Assembly: GCF_003315345.1 (NCBI RefSeq)
Contig: NZ_QNRO01000016.1
Coordinates: forward strand, 1-64,000
Source of the DNA: Marinobacter pelagius
GTDB lineage: Bacteria > Pseudomonadota > Gammaproteobacteria > Pseudomonadales > Oleiphilaceae
DNA: 64,000 nt
Reading direction: 5' to 3'
Shown: piece by piece, positions 11,181 to 20,275 of the stretch
How the letters are laid out: the number at the start of each line of letters is the position of its first letter
Position numbering within the stretch: the first letter of the stretch is position 1
The notes under the pieces: generated by a model
The model's input: only the letters and a program-made list of their open reading frames with translations
Told to the model about the DNA's origin: nothing
The model's database searches: none
Translations under genes and position numbers: made by a program

Positions 11181-11290
11181 AGTCAGGGTATGGAGGGCCT
11201 CTGCGGGACTGTGCGCAGCAGGGAAGCTGCGCTCAAGCGTACATGGATGTATTTACAGCGTGTCCCGCAGAGGCCCTCCATACCCTGGCT
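11181..11290 (+). repeat. GGA-hairpin element E3
   Basis: Arms at 11181-11209 and 11262-11290 pair over 29 bp with one mismatch. Internal hairpins are GCGCAGC-AGGGAA-GCTGCGC and GTACATGGATGT; the latter matches the CsrA SELEX consensus RUACARGGAUGU at 11 of 12 positions. It is followed by TGCACCGAAACCCGAA and then the ribosome site of the zinc-ribbon gene. Confidence 0.88.
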
Positions 11291-11321
11291 CTTGCACCGA
11301 AACCCGAAAAAAGGAGCCGAC

Positions 11322-11870
11322 ATGACAGAACCAGAACGCAACCACCTATCAGGCAAGGCCCTCGAGGTCTACGACCGGATGCTCGAGCGGGTGCAGACCC
11401 GCATGAAGGAACTCCAGGAAACGTCTCTGGACACCCTGGAGGAGGAAATCCAGAAAGCCGTCGAATTCGAGTACGAGCTGGAAGAAATGACCCGGGAAGA
11501 AGCCGACCTGCTGGGCGCCTACCTGGAACGGGATCTGAAACACCTTATGCACTTCGTGGACGAGACCGGCGAAGGGCTCAAGGAGTGGTTGCAGCTGGAC
11601 ATCTCACTGCTGGAGCACCAGTTGGCAGACAGCCTGCTGTCAGTGGCCGACCAGACCCGAGTCGAAACCCTGGAGCTGAACCAGAAACTCGAGAACGATG
11701 ACGCCGGCCACTACATCTCCGGCGAGGTGGCCACCGCGGGTATGTTCCGGTGCCTGAACTGTAACCACATGCGCTGCCTGACGGCGACCAGTCACCTGGA
11801 GCCTTGTGAGGCGTGTGGCTCGCATTACTATGAGCGGGTGACCAGCCGCTGGCCGCGCAAGACGGAGTAG
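11322..11870 (+). CDS. ybeL: Zinc-ribbon protein, YbeL/DUF1451 family
   Basis: A 182-residue cytosolic protein of the YbeL family, of unknown function. The first 130 residues are acidic and strongly helical; the C-terminus has a zinc ribbon with CLNCNH and, 17 residues later, CEACGS. ATG 11322 is preceded by AGGAG at 8 nt. A longer frame from 11157 runs through hairpin element E3 and is rejected. It stands divergent from leuS, as ybeL often does in enterics. Its leader directly follows E3, so that element may be part of its transcript. Confidence 0.85.
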   Translation: MTEPERNHLSGKALEVYDRMLERVQTRMKELQETSLDTLEEEIQKAVEFEYELEEMTREEADLLGAYLERDLKHLMHFVDETGEGLKEWLQLDISLLEHQLADSLLSVADQTRVETLELNQKLENDDAGHYISGEVATAGMFRCLNCNHMRCLTATSHLEPCEACGSHYYERVTSRWPRKTE

Positions 11871-11904
11871 GGGCGCCAGGACGGGATCAGAAGAACGTAA
11901 CTCA

Positions 11905-12093
11905 GGGGTCTGATTAACTCAGGGGTCTGATGAAAACCTTCATCTGACCCCATCTTGATTTCCAACTCGGGGTCAGAAGAACAAGTTCTTCAGACCCCTG
12001 TGCCACGTCCAACTCAGGGGTCTGATGAAAACTTTCATCTGACCCCATGTTGATTTCCAACTCGGGGTCAGAAGAACAAGTTCTTCAGACCCC
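11905..12093. repeat. REP cluster R1: four palindromes plus one half copy
   Basis: Complete copies are at 11922-11951, 11969-11998, 12017-12046 and 12064-12093; a half copy starts at 11905. Left arm GGGGTCWGAWGAA, a 4-nt loop, right arm TTCWTCWGACCCC. The centre types alternate T-T, A-A, T-T, A-A, so neighbours are inverted. Segment 11916-12004 is nearly identical to 12011-12099. The cluster fills the convergent gap between ybeL and lnt. Confidence 0.9.
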
Positions 12094-12129
12094 TGTGCCG
12101 CGGCGCCAACTTCAGGTCCAGCCCCACCT

Positions 12130-13680
12130 TCACCCGGCACTCCGGGGAATCACCCTTTCCCGCACAAACACAATCAGAATCGCCGCCAGCGTCAACACCG
12201 GCCAGGACCCCGTCTGCATATACGGCGTACTCCCGCTCGCAGTAAACGCCTCGCCGGTCAGCGTTGCCCGCTCAAACTGCGGGATCCGCTCGGTGATCTG
12301 GCCCTTCTCGTTGATGATCGCTGTCACCCCGTTGTTGGTGCCACGGAGCATGTAGCGGCCGGTTTCGAGGGCGCGCATACGGGCGATCTGCAGATGCTGC
12401 AGGGGGCCGATGGAATCGCCGAACCAGCCGTCGTTGCTGATGGTCAGCAGCAGGCCGGCGCTGCGGCTGTTGAAGGCTACGAAATCCGGGTAGGCCACTT
12501 CGTAGCAGATAAACGGCATCACGTTGATGCCGTTGGCCTTGAGCGGCTCCTGCCACTCCGGGCCCTTGCTGAAGCTGCTCATGGGCAGGTCGAAGAAGCC
12601 GATCAGGCCACGGAGCACACTCTGCAGCGGCACGTATTCGCCAAAGGGCACCAGCTTCTGCTTGTGGTACATGCCACCACCGTTGCCGATGGCCATGATG
12701 CTGTTGTGGTAGGTGAAGTCCTCGATCCGGTCGCTGAAGCCATACCAGGGAATGCCGGTGATCAGGGTGCTGTTTTCTCCGAGCTGTTCGTCAATATGCT
12801 CGATGATCTTGCCCGCCTGGTCCTGGGTGATCGGGATTGCGGTTTCCGGCCATAGAATCAGGTCGGTGTCCCAGTGGTCCTCGGTCAGGGTCAGGTAGGT
12901 GACAATCTGGTCCCGGAGGAAGTCCGGGTCCCACTTCACCTGTTGGGGAATATTGCCCTGCATGGCGGCGAAGGTGGTGGGCTGGTCGCTGATCTCGGTC
13001 CACTCGATCCGGTTCATGGCCGGAGCAACGATCCAGGGAATCAGGGCAAGGCCCAGTACCGCTCCGGATGCTATCCGACGCTGACGCAGGAACAGCCAGC
13101 CAGCGGCATAGGCGGCTACGCCGGTGACCGTCACCCAGAAGGTAACCCCGTGCACGCCGGTCAGAGGCGCCAGCCCGGCGAGGGGGCCATCGGTGTGGGC
13201 GGTGCCGAGGTACAGCCAGGGAAAACCGGTCAGCAGCCAGCCGCGCAGCCAGTCGCCGAGGATCCAGATAGCGGGGAACAGGATCAGCCGGCGTACCGCG
13301 CTCTCTTTGGCCAGCTTGCCCCAGAACCAGAACGCCAGGGCGTGGAACAGCGCCAGACCCATGACAAACAGCACGGTCAGCAGGATGGCGATCGGAATGG
13401 AGGTGTTACCGTGCTCACTGATGCTGATGTAAACCCAGCTGGCACCGGTGGCGAACAGCCCGAGACCGGTAAACCAGCCGGCCCGGAACAGTTGGCCGGG
13501 GGCGGCAGGAATAGTCACCAGGAGAATCAGGAATACCGACACCGGCCCCAACCACCACAGATTGAAGGGTGCGAAGGTCAGGGTCTGGAGGGCACCCGCA
13601 ACAATGAGGGTGAGGGCGCCCAGCCAGGGAATGCCGTTCAGCGGGGTACTCAGGGTGGTGCGGGTGGTGTTACTGCTCAC
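12130..13680 (-). CDS. lnt: Apolipoprotein N-acyltransferase
   Basis: Inner-membrane enzyme that adds the third acyl chain to the N-terminal Cys of lipoproteins, enabling Lol sorting. The 516-residue product has about six or seven N-terminal membrane spans followed by a periplasmic nitrilase domain. The triad is visible: Glu in WPETAIP, Lys in KQKLVPFGEYVP and Cys in ICYEVAYP. The first codons overlap the end of corC by 11 nt, consistent with a ybeZ-ybeY-corC-lnt operon. Confidence 0.95.
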   Translation of the reverse strand: MSSNTTRTTLSTPLNGIPWLGALTLIVAGALQTLTFAPFNLWWLGPVSVFLILLVTIPAAPGQLFRAGWFTGLGLFATGASWVYISISEHGNTSIPIAILLTVLFVMGLALFHALAFWFWGKLAKESAVRRLILFPAIWILGDWLRGWLLTGFPWLYLGTAHTDGPLAGLAPLTGVHGVTFWVTVTGVAAYAAGWLFLRQRRIASGAVLGLALIPWIVAPAMNRIEWTEISDQPTTFAAMQGNIPQQVKWDPDFLRDQIVTYLTLTEDHWDTDLILWPETAIPITQDQAGKIIEHIDEQLGENSTLITGIPWYGFSDRIEDFTYHNSIMAIGNGGGMYHKQKLVPFGEYVPLQSVLRGLIGFFDLPMSSFSKGPEWQEPLKANGINVMPFICYEVAYPDFVAFNSRSAGLLLTISNDGWFGDSIGPLQHLQIARMRALETGRYMLRGTNNGVTAIINEKGQITERIPQFERATLTGEAFTASGSTPYMQTGSWPVLTLAAILIVFVRERVIPRSAG

Positions 13681-14515
13681 TTCGGGTTACCTGCAACAGA
13701 CGAATGACACGGTTATCGGCGTTGGCAATAGTAAACTGCAAACCACCGAATTCAACCGTTTCACCGCGTCTGGGCAGGTGACCGAATTCTTTGAGAACCA
13801 CGCCACCGATGGTATCGAACTCTTCCTCGTCCAGTTCGGTCTGGAAGAATTCGTTGAAATCGTCCACCGGCGTGACCGCCTTGACCGCAAAGGAGCCATC
13901 GCCCCGGGCCTTGATGTTGGTCTCCTCGTCGAAGTCGTGTTCGTCCTCGATTTCGCCAACAATCTGCTCCAGCACGTCCTCGATGGTGATCAGGCCGGCG
14001 GTGCCGCCGTACTCGTCCACCACGATGGCCATGTGGTTGCGGTTTTCCTTGAATTCCTTGAGCAGCTGGTTCAGGCGCTTGCTCTCGGGCACGAAATTGG
14101 GCGGGCGCAGGATCTCGCGGATGCGGTTCCAGTTCAGTTCGTTGTTCATGGCCAGAGGTAGCAGGTCCTTGGCCAACAGAATGCCGATCACATCATCCTG
14201 GCTGTCGCCGATGACCGGAAAACGGCTGTGGGCAGAAGAAATGATTTCCCCGAGGAATTCCTTTGGCTCCTGGGAGGCTTTCACGGTGACCATCTGGGAG
14301 CGGGGAATCATGATTTCATCGACCCGCATGTCGATCACCTGCATGGCACCTTCGATGATGCTCATGGCATCGACATCGATGATGTTCTGGGACTCCGCGT
14401 CCCGCAGGATTTCCAGCACGTCCTCGACGGACTCAGGCCCGCTGGAGAAGGCCTGTGATATACGCTCCAGCCAGGACTTGCTGCCCTGACTGCGACTCGA
14501 CTGATCGTCGCTCAT
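13670..14515 (-). CDS. corC: CorC/YbeX-family CBS-domain protein
   Basis: Cytosolic 281-residue protein with two CBS domains (about residues 65-185, beginning near MIPRSQMV) and a C-terminal CorC/HlyC transporter-associated domain. The family has been linked to magnesium and cobalt efflux; YbeX is also linked to ribosome metabolism through its operon partners. It overlaps ybeY by 4 nt and lnt by 11 nt. The name CorC describes the family and does not establish the function. Confidence 0.9.
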   Translation of the reverse strand: MSDDQSSRSQGSKSWLERISQAFSSGPESVEDVLEILRDAESQNIIDVDAMSIIEGAMQVIDMRVDEIMIPRSQMVTVKASQEPKEFLGEIISSAHSRFPVIGDSQDDVIGILLAKDLLPLAMNNELNWNRIREILRPPNFVPESKRLNQLLKEFKENRNHMAIVVDEYGGTAGLITIEDVLEQIVGEIEDEHDFDEETNIKARGDGSFAVKAVTPVDDFNEFFQTELDEEEFDTIGGVVLKEFGHLPRRGETVEFGGLQFTIANADNRVIRLLQVTRSEQ

Positions 14516-14985
14516 GAGTCTTGTTCCGTTTCCTCTGCTTCGTAGGGGTTATCGTATCCGAGCTGTTTCAGCAGCCGGATCTCGAGGCCTTCCATAACCT
14601 CGGCATCTTCATCTTCGATATGATCGTAGCCCTGCAGGTGCAACATGCCGTGCACCACCATATGGGCCCAGTGTGCTTCGATCGTTTTATGCTGTTCGCC
14701 GGCCTCTTTTTCAACAACCGGCGCACAAATAACGAGATCTCCCGCCAATGGGACCGTTATACCCGCTGGCGGCTCAAATGGGAAGGACAATACATTGGTC
14801 GGTTTGTCCTTGCCGCGGTACTCGTGATTGAGCTCCTGGCTCTCGAGAGCACCGACAATACGGATCGTCACCTCGGACGGATGCTCGCCCAGCCAGGCCG
14901 CCTGTGCCCATTTCTGGAACAGGGCTTCATCGGGCACGCCCTCGCCGTCATACACGTTCTGGAAATCAACCGTCAGCTCGCTCAC
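14512..14985 (-). CDS. ybeY: Endoribonuclease YbeY
   Basis: Metal-dependent single-strand endoribonuclease that acts in 16S rRNA 3'-end maturation and 70S quality control. The 157-residue product has the zinc-binding motif [11 protein letters not shown] with three His residues near positions 113-123. It overlaps both neighbours by 4 nt (ATGA junctions), showing tight translational coupling in the ybeZYX operon. Confidence 0.95.
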   Translation of the reverse strand: MSELTVDFQNVYDGEGVPDEALFQKWAQAAWLGEHPSEVTIRIVGALESQELNHEYRGKDKPTNVLSFPFEPPAGITVPLAGDLVICAPVVEKEAGEQHKTIEAHWAHMVVHGMLHLQGYDHIEDEDAEVMEGLEIRLLKQLGYDNPYEAEETEQDS

Positions 14986-15968
14986 TGGCCCGTGGCACTC
15001 CCGTCATCAAAGGAATCGTAAGCCTCGACAATCCGCTGCACCAGCGGGTGGCGGACCACATCTTTGGCATCAAAGCGGGTAAAGCCGATACCGGACACCT
15101 TGCTCAGCACATTGGCGGCATGGATCAGCCCGGAGTTCTGCCCGCGGGGCAGGTCCACCTGGGTAGTGTCGCCGGTGATTACTGCGGTTGAGCCGAATCC
15201 GATCCGGGTCAGGAACATCTTCATCTGCTCCCGGGTGGTGTTCTGGCTCTCGTCCAGGATGATGAAAGAATTGTTCAGGGTCCGGCCGCGCATGAAGGCC
15301 AGCGGCGCAATCTCGATCACGCTCTTCTCGATCAGCCGGGTGACCTGGTCAAAGCCGAGCATCTCGTAGAGGGCGTCGTACAGTGGACGCAGGTACGGAT
15401 CCACCTTCTGAGCCAGGTCCCCGGGCAGGAAACCCAGCTTCTCGCCGGCCTCGACGGCCGGGCGGACCAGCAGGATGCGCTTCACCTGCTCATCCTTCAG
15501 CGCCTCCACCGCACAGGCCACCGCCAGCCAGGTCTTGCCGGTCCCGGCCGGACCGATGCCGAAGTTGATATCGTGGGTGCGGATATTATGCACATACTTC
15601 TGCTGGTTCCGGCCCCGGGGCTTGGCGGTCAGCTTGGGGGTCTTGATGACCGTGACCTGGCCTTCGTCATACGGCACGTCATCAGGGAGGCGCTCGATGC
15701 CGGTTTCCCGGATGAACAGGTGCACGGTATCCGGCGGGATATCGTCGGTGGCCTCGGTTTCCCGGTACAGATGGCGGATCACTTCCACCGCCGCGGCGAC
15801 GTGTTCGGTCTCGCCCTCGACGCGGAAATGATGGCCCCGGCGACCGACTTTTACCTCAAGGCGTTTCTCGATCATCTTGAGGTTTTCATCGAACTGGCCG
15901 CACAGGGTGGTCAGACGGCGCTGGTCTACCGGGTGCAGGTCGAATTGTCTGGTGTCGTGTGTGTTCAA
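14982..15968 (-). CDS. ybeZ: PhoH-like ATPase YbeZ
   Basis: A 328-residue NTPase of the PhoH family, with an N-terminal KH-like segment and the Walker A motif GPAGTGKTW near residue 140; Walker B is FIILDESQN. It is the YbeY partner, with a proposed role in RNA metabolism. It is the first gene of the ybeZ-ybeY-corC-lnt run. The gap upstream, 15969-16357, contains one REP and hairpin element E4. Confidence 0.93.
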   Translation of the reverse strand: MNTHDTRQFDLHPVDQRRLTTLCGQFDENLKMIEKRLEVKVGRRGHHFRVEGETEHVAAAVEVIRHLYRETEATDDIPPDTVHLFIRETGIERLPDDVPYDEGQVTVIKTPKLTAKPRGRNQQKYVHNIRTHDINFGIGPAGTGKTWLAVACAVEALKDEQVKRILLVRPAVEAGEKLGFLPGDLAQKVDPYLRPLYDALYEMLGFDQVTRLIEKSVIEIAPLAFMRGRTLNNSFIILDESQNTTREQMKMFLTRIGFGSTAVITGDTTQVDLPRGQNSGLIHAANVLSKVSGIGFTRFDAKDVVRHPLVQRIVEAYDSFDDGSATGQ

Positions 15969-16115
15969 TCTTGCTCCGTTTTTACTCCCCTGGGTTCCTG
16001 GGGAGTCAGCTGTTCAGAATTTTGGAGTAGGGCCCCGCTCCCCGGCCGATCTTATTATTTGCAGGCCCGTTGGTTTAAAAACAAGTGGCAGCCTTTTGGA
16101 GGCCGGTTTGAAGTT

Positions 16116-16145
16116 GGGGTCAGATGAAAGCTTTCATCTGACCCC
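16116..16145. repeat. REP palindrome R2 (single)
   Basis: A perfect 30-bp palindrome of the GATGAA type, with the usually mismatched seventh pair restored to A-T. It lies between ybeZ and miaB. Confidence 0.9.
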
Positions 16146-16213
16146 TGTGCAATAACGGACCCCTGAAGAACTCAGCTCCGAATATGACTCGCATGCAGCT
16201 GTGCGGCCTGCGG

Positions 16214-16319
16214 AGAGTGGTGAGTACCCCCTCCCAAAAATGTTGAAGGCCATGGATGGCCTGAAACAAGCGCACATGGACGTGCTCGTAGCGGTTTTTG
16301 GGAGGGGGTACTCACCACT
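16214..16319 (+). repeat. GGA-hairpin element E4
   Basis: Arms at 16214-16239 and 16294-16319 are a perfect 26-bp inverted repeat ending in AAAAA/TTTTT at the core. The core has AGGCC/GGCCT and GCAC/GTGC hairpins with ATGGA loops. It is antisense to both flanking genes, ybeZ and miaB. Confidence 0.85.
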
Positions 16320-16357
16320 CGCCAAGCTACAATCCCGAGACGAATACGATCCCAGCT

Positions 16358-17704
16358 TTAATGCAACTCCGAGTTCAAGGGCACACCCCGCAGCGAATTG
16401 GGATAAGCCTCCACAATCTCCACGTCAATAAAATTCCCGACCACTTCCGGATTCTCATGCCGGAAGTTCACAATCCGGTTGTTTTCTGTGCGCCCCGCAT
16501 ACTCCCCGGGATCCTTCTTGGACAGGCCGGTCACCAGGATCCGCTGGGTGGTGCCCACCATCTTGCGGCTGATGTCCATCGCCTGCTGGTTGATCCGCTG
16601 CTGCAGGATCGCCAGGCGCTCTTTCTTCACTTCCATGGGCGTCTCATCCGGCAGGTCAGAGGCCGGGGTGCCCGGACGGGCGCTGTAGACGAAGCTGAAG
16701 GACACATCGAAGCCGATGTCGTTGATCAGTTTCATGGTGTCCTCGAAATCCTTGTCGGTCTCGCCCGGGAAGCCGACGATGAAGTCGGAGGAGAAACTGA
16801 TGTCCGGGCGGATCTTGCGCAGGCGGCGGAGCTTGGATTTGTACTCCAGAGCCGTGTGGCCACGCTTCATGGCAGCCAGGATGCGGTCGGAGCCGCTCTG
16901 GACCGGCAGGTGCAGGTGGCTGACCAGCTCCGGGACTTTCTCGTAGACGTCGATCAGGGCATCCGAGAATTCCACCGGGTGTGAGGTGGTGTAACGGATG
17001 CGGTCGATGCCGTCGATGGTGGCGATCAGTTCGATCAGCTCGGCCAGGTCCATGACGTCGCCATCGTGGGTCTCGCCGCGGTAGGCATTGACGTTCTGGC
17101 CCAGCAGGTTCACTTCCCGCACGCCCTGGCCAGCCAGGTGTGCGACCTCGGCGATCACGTCATCCGCCGGACGGCTGACCTCTTCGCCGCGGGTGTAGGG
17201 CACGACGCAGAAGGTGCAGTACTTGCTACAGCCTTCCATGATGGATACGAAGGCGGACGGGCCGTCGGCCCCCGGCTCGGGCAGGTTGTCGAATTTCTCG
17301 ATTTCCGGGAAGCTGACGTCCACCACGCCAACGCCGTTACCTTTCATGCGCACTTCGCTGATCATGTCTGGCAGGCGGTGCAGGGTCTGGGGACCGAACA
17401 CCATGTCGACGTAGGGCGCGCGGTCGATGATGGCCTGGCCTTCCTGGCTGGCGACGCAGCCGCCGACGCCGATAATCAGTTCGGGCTTTTTGCTCTTGAG
17501 GCTTTTCCAGCGGCCAAGCTGGTGGAACACTTTCTCCTGGGCCTTCTCGCGGATGGAGCAGGTGTTCAGCAGCAGGATGTCGGCGTCGTCCGGGCTGTCG
17601 GTCACTTCGACCGCTTCGCCGGTTTTGAGCAGGTCTGCCATGCGGGCGGAGTCGTACTCGTTCATCTGGCAGCCGTGGGTTTTGATGTACAGCTTTTTGG
17701 CCAT
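16358..17704 (-). CDS. miaB: tRNA-2-methylthio-N6-dimethylallyladenosine synthase MiaB
   Basis: Radical-SAM methylthiotransferase that adds a methylthio group to i6A37 of tRNAs. The 448-residue product has the N-terminal UPF0004 domain with three cluster Cys residues (HGCQMNE, LNTCSI, GVGGCV), the radical-SAM motif GCSKYCTFC, and a C-terminal TRAM domain. The true start is ATG 17704 ([12 protein letters not shown]); the longer reading begins with GTG. In many relatives miaB is followed by ybeZYX-lnt; here 390 bp with repeats intervene. Confidence 0.96.
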   Translation of the reverse strand: MAKKLYIKTHGCQMNEYDSARMADLLKTGEAVEVTDSPDDADILLLNTCSIREKAQEKVFHQLGRWKSLKSKKPELIIGVGGCVASQEGQAIIDRAPYVDMVFGPQTLHRLPDMISEVRMKGNGVGVVDVSFPEIEKFDNLPEPGADGPSAFVSIMEGCSKYCTFCVVPYTRGEEVSRPADDVIAEVAHLAGQGVREVNLLGQNVNAYRGETHDGDVMDLAELIELIATIDGIDRIRYTTSHPVEFSDALIDVYEKVPELVSHLHLPVQSGSDRILAAMKRGHTALEYKSKLRRLRKIRPDISFSSDFIVGFPGETDKDFEDTMKLINDIGFDVSFSFVYSARPGTPASDLPDETPMEVKKERLAILQQRINQQAMDISRKMVGTTQRILVTGLSKKDPGEYAGRTENNRIVNFRHENPEVVGNFIDVEIVEAYPNSLRGVPLNSELH

Positions 17705-17873
17705 GGTTCTCACGTGATCTGGTGGATGTCGCGCCGGGACTGGTGGTTTTCGCGGGGCGCTAGCAAAAAGGAACTGCGTATTATAACGGGGTGATTATTC
17801 TTCAACCACCATTGTCTCGGCTTGTCGCTAGTTTTGGTGTGGTATTATTCCCGGCTTGCATAGCTTCGGTGGA

Positions 17874-17990
17874 GGGAGCGCTTGGGGGACGGCTTTCCAA
17901 AACACGCTCCTTCGGCACGTCCCTGTGACGCTTGAGCTCCGCCATCCATGGCTCCGCACAGTTTTGGAAAGCCGTCCCCCAAGCACTCCC
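17874..17990 (-). repeat. GGA-hairpin element E5
   Basis: Arms at 17874-17903 and 17961-17990 pair over 30 bp with one mismatch. Minus-strand core hairpins are GCCA-TGGA-TGGC and CACAGGGACGTG. It sits in the 360-bp divergent gap between miaB and trmH, oriented with miaB. Nothing else in the gap is recognisable. Confidence 0.85.
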
Positions 17991-18064
17991 CATGCCTCGG
18001 AGTTTTCCCGGCCGGATATCTTTGCGCGATCTCCGGCAAGCTGACTCAGACAAACTGAACAAAC

Positions 18065-18766
18065 ATGACTCCTGAACGCCTCGCCCGAATCAAACAAACC
18101 CTCGACACCCGCCAACCGGATCTCCGGGTACTGACCGATCAGGTCCACAAACCGCGGAACTTGTCGGCGATCATCCGTTCCTGTGACGCGTTTGGCCTGG
18201 CCAACATGCACGTGGTCTGGCCTAAGGAAGGCTTCCGGGCATTTCGGAAGACAGCCGGCGGTAGTTACAACTGGGTGACCACCCATACCCATCCGACCAT
18301 GGACGATGCCGTGGCGGCCCTGAAAGCGCAGGGGCACAAGCTGTATGCGGCTCAGCTATCCGACCGGGCGGTGGATTTCCGGGAGGTGGATTACACGGTG
18401 CCGTGTACGGTGATCATGGGTAACGAGGTGGATGGGGTGAGTTCATCCGCCGCGGATCAGGCGGATGAGCATATTGTGATTCCGATGATGGGGATGGTGG
18501 AGTCCCTGAACGTGTCTTCGGCCTGCGCCATTATCCTCTCCGAGGCCCAGCGGCAGCGGAAGCTGGCGGGGATGTTCGAGCAGCGGCGGTTGCCGGATGA
18601 GGAGTACAACCGCCTGCTGTTCTGCTGGTGCCAGCCCACCGTGAAGCGCTACTGCGACGACCGGAAGCTGCCGTACCCGCCGATTGATCCGGAAACCGGG
18701 GAGCTGGTTGACGGGGTAGGGTGGATGAAGGAAGTGCGCAAGCAGCGGCACCCGCACCTGGCGTAA
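18065..18766 (+). CDS. trmH: tRNA (guanosine-18-2'-O)-methyltransferase TrmH
   Basis: SPOUT-class methyltransferase that modifies Gm18 in the D-loop of tRNAs using SAM. The 233-residue product shows the three SpoU motifs: NLSAIIRSCDAFG near residue 32, IMGNEVDGVS near 117, and IPMMGMVESLNVSSA near 139. The C-terminal extension ending KQRHPHLA resembles TrmH rather than RlmB. It stands alone, divergent from miaB; four REPs lie downstream. Confidence 0.92.
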   Translation: MTPERLARIKQTLDTRQPDLRVLTDQVHKPRNLSAIIRSCDAFGLANMHVVWPKEGFRAFRKTAGGSYNWVTTHTHPTMDDAVAALKAQGHKLYAAQLSDRAVDFREVDYTVPCTVIMGNEVDGVSSSAADQADEHIVIPMMGMVESLNVSSACAIILSEAQRQRKLAGMFEQRRLPDEEYNRLLFCWCQPTVKRYCDDRKLPYPPIDPETGELVDGVGWMKEVRKQRHPHLA

Positions 18767-18787
18767 CGTCGGGTCTGATGCGACTCA

Positions 18788-19016
18788 GGGGTCTGATGAA
18801 AGCCTTCATCTGACCCCATTTTCAAACCAGACCCCACCGCTAAAACCAGAGCCCGCCGCTAAAAAGGGGTCTGAAGAAAGCGTTCTTCAGACCCCGACCT
18901 AACTGCCAAAGCTGCGATACGACTCCGGGGTCTGATGAAAGCTTTCATCTGACCCCATTTTCAAGTTCATACTCCACCGCTAAAAAGGGGTCAGAAGAAA
19001 GTGTTCTTCAGACCCC
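18788..19016. repeat. REP cluster R3: four palindromes
   Basis: Copies at 18788-18817 (GATGAA type, T-T), 18866-18895 (GAAGAA, paired), 18927-18956 (GATGAA, T-T) and 18987-19016 (GAAGAA, A-A). They fill the convergent gap between trmH and the YejK gene. Spacers share TTTTCAA and CACCGCTAAAA segments, indicating duplication of a two-palindrome unit. Confidence 0.9.
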
Positions 19017-19038
19017 ATGTTCACGTTCACCGCCACCT

Positions 19039-20055
19039 TCACTCCTCCCGAGCCTCCAGATACCGCTGCAACTGCTCCCGCAACGCCTTCGGCAGCCGCG
19101 TAATGGTCAGCGCATCCTTGTCCCGGTCGTAATAGACCGCCTGGTTAACCAGGTCCGAGGAAAACGACACACTCATCCCACCACCAGACCCGGCAATACG
19201 CACCAGTTTCTTCACCTTACGATGGTCCGGATGCAACACCCCGGTTTCCGGCACTTCAGCATTCTGGCTGGCGAATTCCTTGAATCGCTGGGGCTCGTTC
19301 TCATCCAGATACCCGGACAGGGCCTCGATCTCCACCGGTTCGCCCAGGGCGTGCTGTTCCTTGCAGAATTCGTAGGCGCGGGAGCGGACTTCGCCCGCCT
19401 TCTCCGGCTCGGAGGTTTTGGCGAAGGCTTCCACGGCGTCGAGGAAGGTCATGGTTTCCTTTTCCACGTCCACGTTGTTGGTGAAGCCGCACAACCGGAT
19501 GAACAGTTCTCCGGGCTCGCCGGTGCCGCGGCCGTGGACGAGGGTGAGGTAGTTTTCACTGCCGTTTTCGCCCAGCCAGTCATCCAGTTCGATGCGAACG
19601 GCCAGGTTCAGGCGTGACAGGCTGAGCACGTCGGTGGCGTCCAGAACCTGGTTGCCGTCAAAGCGCATGGCGCTGTCAGTCTCAAGGATCAGCAGGTAGA
19701 CCACCTCGGCGTCGGCCAGGGCTTCGTGGACGATCATCAGGTGGCCGTCGAACTCTTCCTGGCAGCCGGTGAGCAGCTCCTGCCACTGGCCGAACAGGCG
19801 GTCGGTCATGGCGCCGAAGCTCTGTTTGTCTTCCCGGTAATCCTTGAGCCAGCTGCTGAACGGGCACTCGCCCAGGTCTTCGGAGAAGCGGCCGTACTTT
19901 TTACCCGGTTTGCTGTTGAACAGGCGCTTCATCTGTTTGTGCAGGGCCTCGTAATCGCCACCGGGTTCCTGCAGGGCCTCGCCGCTGTTGAGGCGCGCGG
20001 GCTGCCCCGGCTGGTACTGGCTGGCAAAGGCGGTGCGTAGGTGTTTGATGGCCAT
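19039..20055 (-). CDS. ndpA: Nucleoid-associated protein, YejK/NdpA family
   Basis: A 338-residue cytosolic protein of the 37-kDa nucleoid-associated family (PF04245). The C-terminal AGSGGGMSVSF and the following DALTI...LREQLQRY segment line up with E. coli YejK. ATG 20055 (MAIKHLRTAF) is chosen over 20085. Its DNA role is known for the family only in outline. It is a lone transcription unit between REP clusters R3 and R4. Confidence 0.85.
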   Translation of the reverse strand: MAIKHLRTAFASQYQPGQPARLNSGEALQEPGGDYEALHKQMKRLFNSKPGKKYGRFSEDLGECPFSSWLKDYREDKQSFGAMTDRLFGQWQELLTGCQEEFDGHLMIVHEALADAEVVYLLILETDSAMRFDGNQVLDATDVLSLSRLNLAVRIELDDWLGENGSENYLTLVHGRGTGEPGELFIRLCGFTNNVDVEKETMTFLDAVEAFAKTSEPEKAGEVRSRAYEFCKEQHALGEPVEIEALSGYLDENEPQRFKEFASQNAEVPETGVLHPDHRKVKKLVRIAGSGGGMSVSFSSDLVNQAVYYDRDKDALTITRLPKALREQLQRYLEAREE

Positions 20056-20163
20056 GCGTGTTGTTCCCCGGTTGATGAACGACAAAGCCCCGAGGGCGGT
20101 ACGCGCTCGGGGCTCTGCATTGTAGCAACTTGATGGAGGAAGCGGTGAGGGTGGTGTGAACTT

Positions 20164-20272
20164 GGGGTCAGAAGAAGGTTTTCTTCAGACCCCTGAGGGG
20201 GCCAGACCCCCGGGACTGCCACCTGGAGCTTGCGGTGAAGTCGGGGTCAGATGAACGCTTTCATCTGACCCC
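20164..20272. repeat. REP cluster R4: two palindromes
   Basis: Copies at 20164-20193 (GAAGAA type, A-A) and 20243-20272 (GATGAA type, paired), between ndpA and the end of cysN. The second ends 3 nt beyond the cysN stop, so it is in the 3' end of the cysDN message. Confidence 0.9.
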
Positions 20273-20275
20273 TGT

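Noticed and set aside
11905..12093. REP clusters as CRISPR arrays
   Set aside because: Spacing between palindromes varies from about 12 to 70 nt, the copies alternate orientation, spacers are related to one another, and no cas gene is present.
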